Assembly: GCA_050300015.1 (NCBI GenBank) | Contig: JBNKWZ010000020.1 | Span: 56,477-120,476, forward strand | Direction: 5' to 3' | Length of the DNA: 64,000 nt | Source of the DNA: CAYZQH01 sp050300015 | GTDB taxonomy: Bacteria > Pseudomonadota > Gammaproteobacteria > Pseudomonadales > Cellvibrionaceae | Shown: positions 25,074-33,421 of the stretch, piece after piece | Layout: every line of letters begins with the position of its first letter | Position numbering within the stretch: the first letter of the stretch is position 1 | Notes under the pieces: model-generated | What the model was told of the DNA's origin: nothing | Seen by the model: only the letters and a program-made list of their open reading frames with translations | The model's database searches: none | Program-made: the position numbers and the translations under genes

Positions 25074-25670
25074 ATGAGTAATGACGGGGTAAACCAAAGG
25101 CGTCGTCGTGTGTTGACGGCAATGACGTCTGTTGTAGGGGCCGCAGGGGCCGTTGGTGCTGCGATTCCCTTCGTTGGGTCATGGAATCCAAGTGCCAGGG
25201 CGAAAGCGGCTGGTGCGTCAGTAGAAGTGAATATTTCCAAAATTGAACCTGGCCAAATGATCACCGTTGAGTGGCGCGGCAAACCCGTTTATGTGGTTCG
25301 ACGCACCCAGGCGGCCCTAGCCGGGCTAGACGTTATGGAGCCCTTTTTGCGGGATCCCATCTCTGAGAAGTCCGTACAGCCGCCCTATGCTGCAAACAAG
25401 GTTCGGGCCATCAAAGAAGAATTCATGATACTCCTGGCCGTATGCACCCACTTGGGGTGTGCGCCTGGATATGAGCCGAAAGTGGGCTCGCTTGATATGA
25501 GTGGCGACGCCGAGTGGCAAGGTGGATTTTTGTGTAAGTGTCATGGTTCAAGGTTTGATTTGGCGGGTCGTGTACTTAAAGGTGTGCCCGCACCCACAAA
25601 CTTAGAAGTGCCACCGCACAAATACCTCAGCGACACTGTCGTCCTTATTGGCGAAGATCAGGAGGCTTGA
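25074..25670 (+). CDS. petA: Ubiquinol-cytochrome c reductase Rieske iron-sulfur subunit
   Basis: 198 residues from the ATG at 25074 (GGGAGA 8 nt upstream). The N-terminus has a twin-arginine-like RRRRVLT and one hydrophobic anchor (about 15-36), fitting Tat insertion. The 2Fe-2S ligands are Cys124 and His126 in CTHLGC, and Cys154 and His157 in CKCHGS, with Cys129 and Cys156 for the disulfide. The usual second box reads CPCHGS; Pro155 is Lys here. It moves electrons from ubiquinol to cytochrome c1 in the bc1 complex. The next gene, the b/c1 fusion, starts 4 bp after it. Confidence 0.95.
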   Translation: MSNDGVNQRRRRVLTAMTSVVGAAGAVGAAIPFVGSWNPSARAKAAGASVEVNISKIEPGQMITVEWRGKPVYVVRRTQAALAGLDVMEPFLRDPISEKSVQPPYAANKVRAIKEEFMILLAVCTHLGCAPGYEPKVGSLDMSGDAEWQGGFLCKCHGSRFDLAGRVLKGVPAPTNLEVPPHKYLSDTVVLIGEDQEA

Positions 25671-25674
25671 TCCA

Positions 25675-27723
25675 ATGACAAACTGGCTAGCAAATTTTTG
25701 GGGTTGGATCGACGAACGTCTGCCTGTGCAACGAGCGTGGGATACCCACATGGGCAAATACTACGCGCCCAAAAACTTTAACTTTTGGTACTTCTTTGGT
25801 GTGTTGTCGTTGTTGGTTTTAGTGAACCAACTGCTCACAGGCATCTGGTTGACCATGAACTTCGAGCCCTCTTCAGGGCGTGCCTTTGCCTCGGTAGAGT
25901 ACATCATGCGGGATGTCCCCTATGGCGACATATTGCGCTACATGCATTCCACGGGGGCGTCGGCTTTCTTTGCCGTGGTGTATTTGCACATGTTTCGTGG
26001 GTTGATGTACGGCTCCTACAAGGCACCACGCGAACTCGTGTGGATCTTCGGTATGTGCATCTATGTGGCGCTCATGGCTGAAGCCTTTATGGGCTATGTG
26101 CTGCCCTGGGGGCAAATGTCCTATTGGGGGGCACAGGTGATTGTGAACCTCTTTGGTGCCATTCCCGTGGTGGGTGAAGACCTCGTGCAGTGGATTCGAG
26201 GGGATTATCTGATCTCTGGCGCTACGCTGAATCGCTTTTTTGCCTTGCATGTGGTGGCTTTGCCCATCGTCTTGTTAGCGCTGGTGGTGTTGCACCTGTT
26301 GGCCTTGCACCAAGTGGGGTCCAATAACCCTGACGGTGTGGAGATCAAAAAGAACAAAGACGAAAACGGCATTCCATTGGATGGGGTACCCTTCCACCCG
26401 TATTACACGGTCCACGACCTTGTAGGTATTACCGTATTCCTATTTGTGTTTTGCGGCATTATCTTTTTCGCCCCGGAGATGGGTGGGTACTTCCTTGAAC
26501 ACGCTAACTTTGAGCAAGCCAACGGCCTTAAAACGCCCGAGCATATTGCGCCGGTTTGGTACTTCACGCCGTTTTATGCCATGTTACGTGCCGTTACTAT
26601 CGATATTGGCCCGCTCACGTCTAAGTTTCTAGGGTTCATCGTCATGGCCGCAGCCATTGCCATACTGTTTGTGCTGCCTTGGCTCGACCGCAGCCCGGTG
26701 AAGTCCATGCGCTACAAGGGCATGTTCAGTCGAGTGGCGTTGATGGTTTTCGCCGCGAGCTTCGTGGTGTTGGGCTATTTGGGTGTGCAGCAGTCTACAA
26801 ATGCCCGAACCTCCCTGGCGCAAATATGTACCGCCATCTACTTTGCTTATTTTATTGGCATGCCTTTTTGGACGAAGAAAGAGCGCTGCTTGCCGGTGCC
26901 TGAGCGCGTGCAGTCCAAGGGCTTAGGGCTTGGCATGGTACTTGGTGGTTTGGCGATTTTCGTCCTGCTAGTGCTGCTCCCCATTAAAGCGGTGGCATCC
27001 GGTAGCGGTGAGTGTGGTACTGTGCCTTGTGAGCACTTCGAAGCTGACTATGCAGACAAGGCTTCTTTACAGCGGGGAGCGAAATACTTCGCTAACTACT
27101 GTATGGGGTGTCACAGTGCCAATTTTTCGCGCTATGGCCGAGTGGCGGAAGACTTAGAGATCCCCGAAGCGGCGATGATGGACAATCTGGTGTTCACTGA
27201 CCAAAAAATTGGTTCGTTGATGAGCATTGCCATGCAGCCAGAAAAGTCCAAAAAGTGGTTTGGGGTGGCACCACCGGATTTGAGCCTTACGGCGCGTGCC
27301 CGATCGCCCGAATGGATTTACACTTATTTGTTAAATTTCTACAAGGACGATTCACGTCCTACCGGTGTAAACAACAAGGTATTCGAAAACGTGGGTATGC
27401 CTCACGTGCTGATAGAGCTGCAAGGGTTGCCGGAGTGCGCCCCAGGACCGATGCACGACGGTCACGGTCACGTGGTGCGCAATGACATGGGACAGCCAAA
27501 AAGTGTTAGTTGTGGCAGCTTAAAAGTGGGTGGCGAAAAGGGTTCCATGAGTGAAACCGAATACCAACAGGCAGTCTATGATATTACCAACTTTATGGAA
27601 TACTTAGCCGAGCCTGGTGCCGAAAAGCGTAAGCGAATCGGTATATATGTGATGTTTTTCTTAGTGGTTTTCTTGATGTTTGCTTGGTTACTCAACCGCG
27701 AATACTGGAAAGACGTACACTAA
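25675..27723 (+). CDS. Fused cytochrome b / cytochrome c1 of the bc1 complex
   Basis: 682 residues in one open frame from the ATG at 25675 (GGAGG 9 nt upstream). Residues 1 to about 413 are cytochrome b: haem ligands His91, His105, His192 and His207, and the quinol-site motif PVWY at 293-296. A hydrophobic segment (about 419-440), like a signal peptide ending AVA before SGSG, leads into cytochrome c1: haem c motif CMGCH (476-480), axial Met575 in NVGMPH, and a C-terminal membrane anchor (about 655-672). Separate petB and petC genes are usual in gammaproteobacteria; a fused, later-cleaved precursor (FbcH) is known in Bradyrhizobium. Cleavage near residue 441 is inferred. Confidence 0.93.
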   Translation: MTNWLANFWGWIDERLPVQRAWDTHMGKYYAPKNFNFWYFFGVLSLLVLVNQLLTGIWLTMNFEPSSGRAFASVEYIMRDVPYGDILRYMHSTGASAFFAVVYLHMFRGLMYGSYKAPRELVWIFGMCIYVALMAEAFMGYVLPWGQMSYWGAQVIVNLFGAIPVVGEDLVQWIRGDYLISGATLNRFFALHVVALPIVLLALVVLHLLALHQVGSNNPDGVEIKKNKDENGIPLDGVPFHPYYTVHDLVGITVFLFVFCGIIFFAPEMGGYFLEHANFEQANGLKTPEHIAPVWYFTPFYAMLRAVTIDIGPLTSKFLGFIVMAAAIAILFVLPWLDRSPVKSMRYKGMFSRVALMVFAASFVVLGYLGVQQSTNARTSLAQICTAIYFAYFIGMPFWTKKERCLPVPERVQSKGLGLGMVLGGLAIFVLLVLLPIKAVASGSGECGTVPCEHFEADYADKASLQRGAKYFANYCMGCHSANFSRYGRVAEDLEIPEAAMMDNLVFTDQKIGSLMSIAMQPEKSKKWFGVAPPDLSLTARARSPEWIYTYLLNFYKDDSRPTGVNNKVFENVGMPHVLIELQGLPECAPGPMHDGHGHVVRNDMGQPKSVSCGSLKVGGEKGSMSETEYQQAVYDITNFMEYLAEPGAEKRKRIGIYVMFFLVVFLMFAWLLNREYWKDVH

Positions 27724-27730
27724 TACTGAA

Positions 27731-27752
27731 GGCGTGGGAGTGTTCCCACGCC
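27731..27752 (+). terminator. Stem-loop between the b/c1 gene and sspA
   Basis: A perfect 9-bp stem, GGCGTGGGA (27731-27739) with TCCCACGCC (27744-27752), loop GTGT, starts 8 bp after the b/c1 stop. No T-run follows, so it may stabilise the upstream mRNA or partly stop transcription before sspA rather than end it fully. Confidence 0.5.
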
Positions 27753-27780
27753 GGTATTCGCTCTTATTGAGGTAGACCGC

Positions 27781-28419
27781 ATGGGCGTAGTTGCGAAACG
27801 AGCAGCCATGACTTTTTTCTCCGATCCCTCCGATCATTACAGCCATCGTGTTCGAATAGTGCTAGCAGAAAAAAGTGTTGCCGTGGAGGTGGTTGATGTG
27901 GACCCTAGCCACATACCCGATGAGCTCACAGAGCTTAACCCCCACAATTCTTTGCCCACACTGGTGGATCGAGAGCTCACTATTTACGAAACGCGGGTGA
28001 TGATGGAATACCTTGATGAGCGTTTCCCCCATCCGCCGTTATTGCCGGTATACCCGGTGACCCGCGCAGAAATCCGACAGTTTATCTACCGCCTAGAGTC
28101 AGACTGGTGCCCTTGGGTGGATGACATTGTAAAAGCCACCTCTAAAGGGGCTGTTGCCAGCGCCCAAAAGGCGTTGAAGGATACCTTTGTGGCCATCGCA
28201 CCTATTTTCTCGGAAAAGCCCTTTTTTATGAGCGAGGAATTTACCCTGGTGGACTGTTGTTTGGCTCCTATTCTGTGGCGGTTGCCAGCCTTTGGTGTAG
28301 ATTTACCTTCTAACAAGCAAACGGCCCCCCTGTTCGATTACATGAAACGCGTATTTGTGCGTGACTCCTTTATTGCGAGCCTCACTGAGGCTGAAAAAGA
28401 AATGCGCTTAAACGTATGA
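27781..28419 (+). CDS. sspA: Stringent starvation protein A
   Basis: 212 residues of the glutathione S-transferase fold without GST catalytic residues. Typical segments are FSDPSDHYSHRVRIVLAEK, SLPTLVDRELTIYE, YLDERFPHPPLLPVYP (surface PHP at 83-85, needed for RNA polymerase contact in E. coli) and the ending EAEKEMRL. SspA binds RNA polymerase and alters transcription in stationary phase and starvation. ATG preceded by GAGG. It is followed by sspB after 18 bp. Confidence 0.95.
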   Translation: MGVVAKRAAMTFFSDPSDHYSHRVRIVLAEKSVAVEVVDVDPSHIPDELTELNPHNSLPTLVDRELTIYETRVMMEYLDERFPHPPLLPVYPVTRAEIRQFIYRLESDWCPWVDDIVKATSKGAVASAQKALKDTFVAIAPIFSEKPFFMSEEFTLVDCCLAPILWRLPAFGVDLPSNKQTAPLFDYMKRVFVRDSFIASLTEAEKEMRLNV

Positions 28420-28437
28420 GTGCATTGAGGTAATCCA

Positions 28438-28875
28438 ATGAAAATGACCTCAAGTAAGCCATACCTGATTCGAGCTCTGTATGAGTGGATTGTGGATAAT
28501 GAGCTTACCCCATATTTGGTGGTTAACGCGAAAGACGACGATGTCTCTGTGCCACAACAATATGTCAACAAAGATGGTCAGATCGTACTGAATATCGCAC
28601 CGCGTGCAGTTGTAAGCTTGCAAATGGAAGGCGAATGCGTGGCGTTTAATGCCCGTTTTGGCGGTGTTCCTACAGATATCTATGTACCGTGTTATGCCGT
28701 GCTTGGCATTTATGCGCGTGAAAATGGCCAGGGCATGATGTTTGAACCTGAAGCGCCCACCCCGCCGCCCGAGCCCACCAAGCCAAAGGTGACAAAAGCC
28801 GCCTCCGATAAACCCTCCGCCAAAAATCTCGTGGGTGGTGATCGCTCTAAGCCCAGTTTGCGAGTGGTGAAATAG
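28438..28875 (+). CDS. sspB: ClpXP protease specificity factor SspB
   Basis: 145 residues. The N-terminal substrate-binding domain (about 1-110) has SSKPYLIRALYEWIVDN, LNIAPRAV and the FNARFGG loop. A Pro-rich, flexible linker follows, and the C-terminal ClpX-binding tail ends in LRVVK. SspB delivers ssrA-tagged proteins to ClpXP. It completes the petABC-sspAB group. A mobile-element-like repeat begins 11 bp after its stop. Confidence 0.95.
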   Translation: MKMTSSKPYLIRALYEWIVDNELTPYLVVNAKDDDVSVPQQYVNKDGQIVLNIAPRAVVSLQMEGECVAFNARFGGVPTDIYVPCYAVLGIYARENGQGMMFEPEAPTPPPEPTKPKVTKAASDKPSAKNLVGGDRSKPSLRVVK

Positions 28876-28885
28876 CACGATCGAG

Positions 28886-29146
28886 CTAGGGCTTGTTAAC
28901 ACCAATTTGATGACTCCTGCCCGAGGCTATTTTCGCCAGGCAAGGCAGAGTAAGCGCAGTTCGGTGACTCCACATAAGCGAACTCTAACGCCGCCGGGCG
29001 AGCAAATGAGCCCGGTCCTTCGGGTTGCGGCTGAAAAACACCACTCATTGTTGATTTGGAGTAATTAAACGACGCTCTTCGTCTCTCTTGAATGGCGTTT
29101 TTTCAATCGCAACAGAAGCAAGCAAATTGGTGTTAACAGGCCCTAG
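28886..29146. mobile_element. 261-bp MITE-like element with 24-bp terminal inverted repeats
   Basis: The left end (28886-28909) and the right end (29123-29146) are inverted repeats with a single mismatch over 24 bases; the core is GTTAACACCAATTTG. Outer bases are CTAGGGC and GCCCTAG, so a TA at each end could be a target duplication, as in IS630/mariner-type elements. The inside has no open frame of size and contains a hairpin (CCGGGC 28994-28999 with GCCCGG 29010-29015). A decayed copy of its right half lies at 2783-2923. It is too short to code a transposase, so it would be non-autonomous. Confidence 0.75.
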
Positions 29147-29367
29147 GGTATTGTGGCTCAGGTGGTTTGTATGACAGTATCAGCCATATCGCGCGTGTAA
29201 AAACCTAAAACGCCTATACCCGTATGCAGCCAAGCTCCCGGGTGATGCTCTGTGCTTTATCCTGTATATGCAGCCTAGGTTTACGGGCCACAGGTGCGAG
29301 AGAGGAAACAGGCCGGTGCGCATAGTACCCGGCTTGAGAGGTTTATCAAAAGATGTTCACAGACAGC
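29147..29367. other. Gene-free spacer between the MITE-like element and the Yip1 gene
   Basis: No open frame with a ribosome site, no tRNA and no clear terminator is seen. Short inverted segments (GCCGG...CCCGG around 29312-29334) are too weak to name. Together with the element at 28886 it makes the longest gene-free stretch of the window apart from rnpB and the right end. Confidence 0.4.
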
Positions 29368-29395
29368 TTGCAAACGGTTAAAGCAACTTTATACT
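29368..29395 (+). promoter_or_regulatory. Predicted promoter of the Yip1-family gene
   Basis: TTGCAA (29368-29373), 16-bp spacer, TATACT (29390-29395), 34 bp upstream of the ATG, which is preceded by GGAGG. Confidence 0.6.
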
Positions 29396-29429
29396 AAACT
29401 CGAATAACGATAATAGCCTTGGAGGACGT

Positions 29430-30047
29430 ATGGGTATTTTACAGCACACACTGGGTATCATGTTTAACCCCACTCGTGAATGGCAAGCCATTCGAAGTGA
29501 GAGCAACAGCCATATTCAGGTCTTTATGAGTCACATCCCGTTCTTGGCCTTGATCCCCGTCGTAAGTGCCTACATTGGCGTAACCCAAGTAGGGTGGACG
29601 GTGACCGATGGTAATCCGGTTAGGCTCAGTGTTAACAGTGCCGCCACCTTATGTGGTCTGACTTACGTGTCATTGCTGGCCGTGGTGTATGTACTGGGAA
29701 TGTTTATTCATTGGATGTCCAAAACCTATGGGGTGGATGGCAGTGACGACAAGCGTCGATACGAGTCTATGGCGCTGGCAGTGTACGTATCAACGCCGGT
29801 GTTGATCGCGGGCGTCGCCAATTTGTATCCACAACTATGGATGGTGGCTGCCGCCATGGGCTTGGCGGCTTGCTACGCAACTTACTTGGTATACGAAGGT
29901 ATTCCCATTTTGATGAATATCCCAAGGGAGCGGGCTTTCATGTATGCGTCCTCGGTGTTGACGGTGGCCCTGGTGTTGGCCGTTACCCTGATAATTGCCA
30001 CTGTGGTGATCTGGGGCATGGGCGTAGGTCCCATATATGTGGATTAG
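29430..30047 (+). CDS. Yip1-family inner membrane protein
   Basis: 205 residues with about five membrane helices. The N-terminus NPTREWQAIRSE is the family's entry signature (PF04893/DUF1282-type, W-x-x-I/L), followed by helices near 35-50, 70-95, 110-130, 135-155 and 170-195. Bacterial members such as YohC have no proven role. It has its own promoter and terminator, so it is a single-gene unit in the stretch between sspB and dolP. Confidence 0.8.
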   Translation: MGILQHTLGIMFNPTREWQAIRSESNSHIQVFMSHIPFLALIPVVSAYIGVTQVGWTVTDGNPVRLSVNSAATLCGLTYVSLLAVVYVLGMFIHWMSKTYGVDGSDDKRRYESMALAVYVSTPVLIAGVANLYPQLWMVAAAMGLAACYATYLVYEGIPILMNIPRERAFMYASSVLTVALVLAVTLIIATVVIWGMGVGPIYVD

Positions 30048-30060
30048 GGTCTATGATTAA

Positions 30061-30082
30061 GGGGGCATAAGCCCCCTTTTTT
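30061..30082 (+). terminator. Terminator of the Yip1-family gene
   Basis: GGGGGC (30061-30066), loop ATAA, GCCCCC (30071-30076), then six T. It lies 13 bp after the stop codon. Confidence 0.92.
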
Positions 30083-30104
30083 AATTTTAGTTCGAGGATG
30101 GAAC

Positions 30105-30668
30105 GTGATAATAAAACCCAGCATCATGGATTTCGAGGCTTCCGGTTTAGGCCCAAGCAGTTATCCGATCGAAGTGGGGTACTGTGGCGCCGATGGTGAA
30201 CGATATTGTACCTTGATTCGTCCCGAGCCAGATTGGACGCATTGGGATGAAGACGCTGCGAAGTTACATGGCATTTCGCGGCAAACTTTGTGCGAGAGAG
30301 GTATGCCCGTCAGTGTAGTGGCTGAGCAGTTGAACGAGCGTTTGAGCGGTCAAGTGTTGTATTCGGATGGTTGGGTAGTTGATAGCGTATGGCTGAGCCT
30401 ATTGTTTGAGTCGGCCCGATTGGTCCCTGCGTTTCAGTTGCGTGCCATTGAGCACATTCAAACAGAGTGCCAATACCATCGTTGGGATCAAGTGAAAGCG
30501 AAGGTTTTGGAAGCGTTCACCGAGAGACGACACCGCGCCAGTTCGGATGCCTACATGGTACAACTGGTGTTTGAACGCTCCCAGAATCATTGTGAAATGA
30601 CGCGTTTTTCCAATAACATCAGTGCGTCGGCGGTTGAAGTGGCAGCGGGCAATTCATTACGTCAGTAA
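30105..30668 (+). CDS. DEDDh-type 3'-5' exonuclease-like protein
   Basis: 187 residues from a GTG with GAGGA 6 nt upstream. The metal-binding residues of an RNase T/DnaQ-fold exonuclease are visible: Asp9 and Glu11 (MDFEASGLG), an Asp in SDGWVVD (88 or 93), and His143 with Asp148 (HRASSDAY). The region after GISRQTL matches the fold's usual order. The substrate is unknown. Its last 50 bp overlap the 3' end of the M48 protease gene on the other strand. The C-terminal 35 residues beyond the His-Asp motif are not conserved to my eye. Confidence 0.75.
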   Translation: MIIKPSIMDFEASGLGPSSYPIEVGYCGADGERYCTLIRPEPDWTHWDEDAAKLHGISRQTLCERGMPVSVVAEQLNERLSGQVLYSDGWVVDSVWLSLLFESARLVPAFQLRAIEHIQTECQYHRWDQVKAKVLEAFTERRHRASSDAYMVQLVFERSQNHCEMTRFSNNISASAVEVAAGNSLRQ

Positions 30669-32586
30669 TTGCTTTAAACAACAGTTGCTCTTGCTCTGTG
30701 GCCTTTTGGTCCGCATAAATACACGCCGCAAACGCTTTCAATGCAGCAGGTTTTTGTAGGGGCTTTAATTGGCTCAACCTTTGTAGCGCCTTATCCAGTG
30801 CTTGAAAAGTCACCTCCGCGGGTTTGTCGCGCAATTGGCAGGGAATGTTAGGCAGTTGTCGCCTAACTTCAGCCTTCACGGCTTCAATATGCTGGGGTGT
30901 CGTAGCTGCCCCTGCGTACATCAATGCACCAATGACCACTTCAAGGTCTTCGGTCACCTCAGTTAGGGCGTATTTGGCACTTTCTTCCAGCGTTTCGCAG
31001 CAAGCAGTAATAATCCGGTACAGGCACCACTCCAGCATTGACACGGCGTTATCTGCCTTGATCAGTGCCGTCATTACAGACTTAAACCGCTGATATTGAG
31101 GTTTAGACTGCAGCTTTAGCGCAGGGATGGCGCATTCCACTAAGGGCAGTACCTGAGCCGTAGGCAGGTCTAAGAGTTTAGGGAAAAGCGTATTTAGGGT
31201 TTTCACGGTTTGCGGGTGAGCGTTGGCTTGAATGGCAGCCATTTGCGCCGTGCGCACAGACGCACGGTCTTTATCGAGTAGCAAGCCGTACATTAGAGCG
31301 CGTGCACTAAATGGTTCATGGCTTGCCGCTCGTAAATCGTTATCCATCGTTGTCAGTAACTGTGAGGCCTGTGCTAGATGCTCGTGCGTGGGGTTGCCGA
31401 TGATGTCTAAGGGGTCTATTTCCGCAGAGCTCATCTCATTTTTGGGGGGGCTCGTTGGTTTTGCCTCAGAAGCCTGCGCCGCCGCGCCGGCGGCAAAGCC
31501 AGAGGCTGCCCCATGGGCGAACTGAGTGCTGGCGGTGTGAGGGGCGGCGGGTGTCACAAATTGTCCGTTCCAGCGTTTATCTATGCGTCGTATACGAATA
31601 TCCAGTGGCGGGTGGGTTGCGGTGAGTCCACCCAGTGCGGTGCGCACGCCCTGACCAAAATAAAAGTGGGAATATTCGTTGGCGTTGGGGTTTTGTAATA
31701 GGGCGTGTTCGCTATAGCCTCCGATTTTTTTAAGTGCTCCGCTGATACCATCGGGATTGCGGGTAAACTGAACCGCTGAGGCATCGGCTAAGAATTCGCG
31801 CTGGCGACTCACGGCTGCTTTAATCAGACTACCGAAAAAAACGCCACAATAACCAAGTATCCAAAGCACCAAGCCTGCACCCATTTGCGCGCCCCGGTTT
31901 TTGTTTCGGTGGCCCGTGAAAGCAGTGCTGCGAAGTAAATACCCACCCAGCAATCCAATTAGCAAAATACCGTGTAGTACCGCAACCAAGCGAATATTCA
32001 AGCGCATATCGCCATTGTGAATGTGGCTAAATTCGTGCGCAATTACGCCCTGCAGCTCTTCTCGGGTTAGTAGGGCGATGCAGCCCCTGGTAACCCCAAT
32101 GACCGCGTTGCGTCGGTTGGTGCCCGCGGCAAAAGCGTTAATGGCACTTTCTTCTATGATATAGACTTGGGGGACCGGGTTACCGGAGGCGATGGCCATT
32201 TCTTCCACCACATTCAACACCTTACGCTCATTGGCCTCGGTGGTGTTCGGGGCCAGCAGACGGCCCCCTAAGGCATGTGCCACTTTGGCGCCACTGCCAC
32301 CCAGTGACATCATCTTAAACAATGACCCTCCGGTCACCACCGCGACAATGAAGAAGGCTGCCCAAAGGGCGATGTCAGAGCCTGCGATCGCCCAAAACTG
32401 TTTATTGGTGGGTGTCTGCAGGGTGTTGGCAAGCTCTATCGAATTGCCTGTGCTCTGTGCAAAATAGAAAAAGGCGCTGAGGGCTAAAGTGGTAATGGCG
32501 ATTAGACTAATGACCGCCAATATCATCAATATTACCAGTAGGCCCGTTTTTCGGCGGGCCTTGTCTTGCTCGGCAAAAAAATTCAT
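30619..32586 (-). CDS. M48-family zinc metallopeptidase with long C-terminal extension
   Basis: 655 residues. Two N-terminal membrane helices (about 15-42 and 68-90) precede an HtpX-like catalytic domain: HEFSH with His184 and His188, and the third ligand Glu264 in REFLADASA. More helices lie at about 200-220 and 237-257. After about residue 345 an Ala-rich linker leads to a roughly 300-residue, mainly helical C-terminal part that plain HtpX (about 290 residues) lacks. Ser-Arg-Gln-Arg-Glu-Phe and the THPPLDIRIRRI segment are typical of the family. It probably cleaves membrane or envelope proteins. LemA lies 9 bp upstream, a common pairing. Confidence 0.88.
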   Translation of the reverse strand: MNFFAEQDKARRKTGLLVILMILAVISLIAITTLALSAFFYFAQSTGNSIELANTLQTPTNKQFWAIAGSDIALWAAFFIVAVVTGGSLFKMMSLGGSGAKVAHALGGRLLAPNTTEANERKVLNVVEEMAIASGNPVPQVYIIEESAINAFAAGTNRRNAVIGVTRGCIALLTREELQGVIAHEFSHIHNGDMRLNIRLVAVLHGILLIGLLGGYLLRSTAFTGHRNKNRGAQMGAGLVLWILGYCGVFFGSLIKAAVSRQREFLADASAVQFTRNPDGISGALKKIGGYSEHALLQNPNANEYSHFYFGQGVRTALGGLTATHPPLDIRIRRIDKRWNGQFVTPAAPHTASTQFAHGAASGFAAGAAAQASEAKPTSPPKNEMSSAEIDPLDIIGNPTHEHLAQASQLLTTMDNDLRAASHEPFSARALMYGLLLDKDRASVRTAQMAAIQANAHPQTVKTLNTLFPKLLDLPTAQVLPLVECAIPALKLQSKPQYQRFKSVMTALIKADNAVSMLEWCLYRIITACCETLEESAKYALTEVTEDLEVVIGALMYAGAATTPQHIEAVKAEVRRQLPNIPCQLRDKPAEVTFQALDKALQRLSQLKPLQKPAALKAFAACIYADQKATEQEQLLFKAITDVMNCPLPLQPPTH

Positions 32587-32595
32587 ACAGCGCGT

Positions 32596-33192
32596 TTAAA
32601 AGCTGACTTTAGGGGCATTTTGAATAGCTTGGCTGTCTTCGAACTCCAAGAATTTGGCGTTTGAAGTGTGGCCAAAAAAGTTGGCAAAAAACACGGGAGG
32701 AAAGGACTGTCGGTAGGCGTTATATTCACCCACGGAGTCGTTAAACGCTTGTCGCGCAAAGGCCACTTTGTTTTCTGTGCTGGTCAGTTCCTCGGTCAGT
32801 TGCATCATATTCTGGTTGGCTTTTAAATCGGGGTAAGCTTCTACTACTACATTCAATTTTCCCAGTGCGCTTGCGAGCATACCTTCAGCTCCGGCTAGAG
32901 CATCCATGGTGGCGCCGTCGCCTGGGTTTTTAGCGGCATCTTGCAACAATTGCGAGGCGCTATTGCGCGCAGCAATCACCGCCTCAAGTGTTTCACGTTC
33001 GTGACTCAAGTAAGCCTTAGCGGTTTCGACCAAGTTGGGAATTAAATCGTAACGTCGTTTTAACTGGACTTCGATTTGTGAAAAGGCGTTTTCAAATCGC
33101 ACCTTTAATTGCACCAGCTTGTTGTAGATAGAGATGACGTAGATCACCAGTAGACCAATGACCACTAAACTGATAATGCCTGAAATACCCAT
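32596..33192 (-). CDS. lemA: LemA family protein
   Basis: 198 residues from the ATG at 33192, which has AAGGG upstream; the frame is open further upstream but without homology. One N-terminal membrane helix (about 5-26) is followed by the LemA core: YNKLVQLKVRFENAFSQIEVQLKRRYDLIPNLVETAKAY, LKANQNMMQLTEELTSTENKVAFARQAFND and YNAYRQSFPP. LemA proteins are helical and periplasm-facing; their role is not settled. The coupling with the M48 peptidase gene, 9 bp downstream, suggests a joint role in envelope protein quality control. Confidence 0.92.
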   Translation of the reverse strand: MGISGIISLVVIGLLVIYVISIYNKLVQLKVRFENAFSQIEVQLKRRYDLIPNLVETAKAYLSHERETLEAVIAARNSASQLLQDAAKNPGDGATMDALAGAEGMLASALGKLNVVVEAYPDLKANQNMMQLTEELTSTENKVAFARQAFNDSVGEYNAYRQSFPPVFFANFFGHTSNAKFLEFEDSQAIQNAPKVSF

Positions 33193-33421
33193 GGGGTTAC
33201 CCTTTTTTTTGGTGTTGCAACCAGTGTATAGGGCTCGGTAATGTTTTGCCAAGCCAGTGCGGGTTGACGCCTGCCAGGGGTTAACCTCAGGCAGGACAAG
33301 GAGTATGCTAGAAACCAGCTTACAGAAATCAACTGGACCATTGGTTTCAGATAATTCCCCTTTCTTTTTTTGCGGCAAAATATTTTTTTTGGCGCAGCAA
33401 TCTACATTTAGGAGGCAGCCG

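Noticed and set aside
25648..27723. Possible missed stop or frameshift between cytochrome b and c1
   Set aside because: The frame is continuous with sensible residues through the junction and no remnant start/stop pair; a real fusion is simpler, though only a second sequence can exclude an error.
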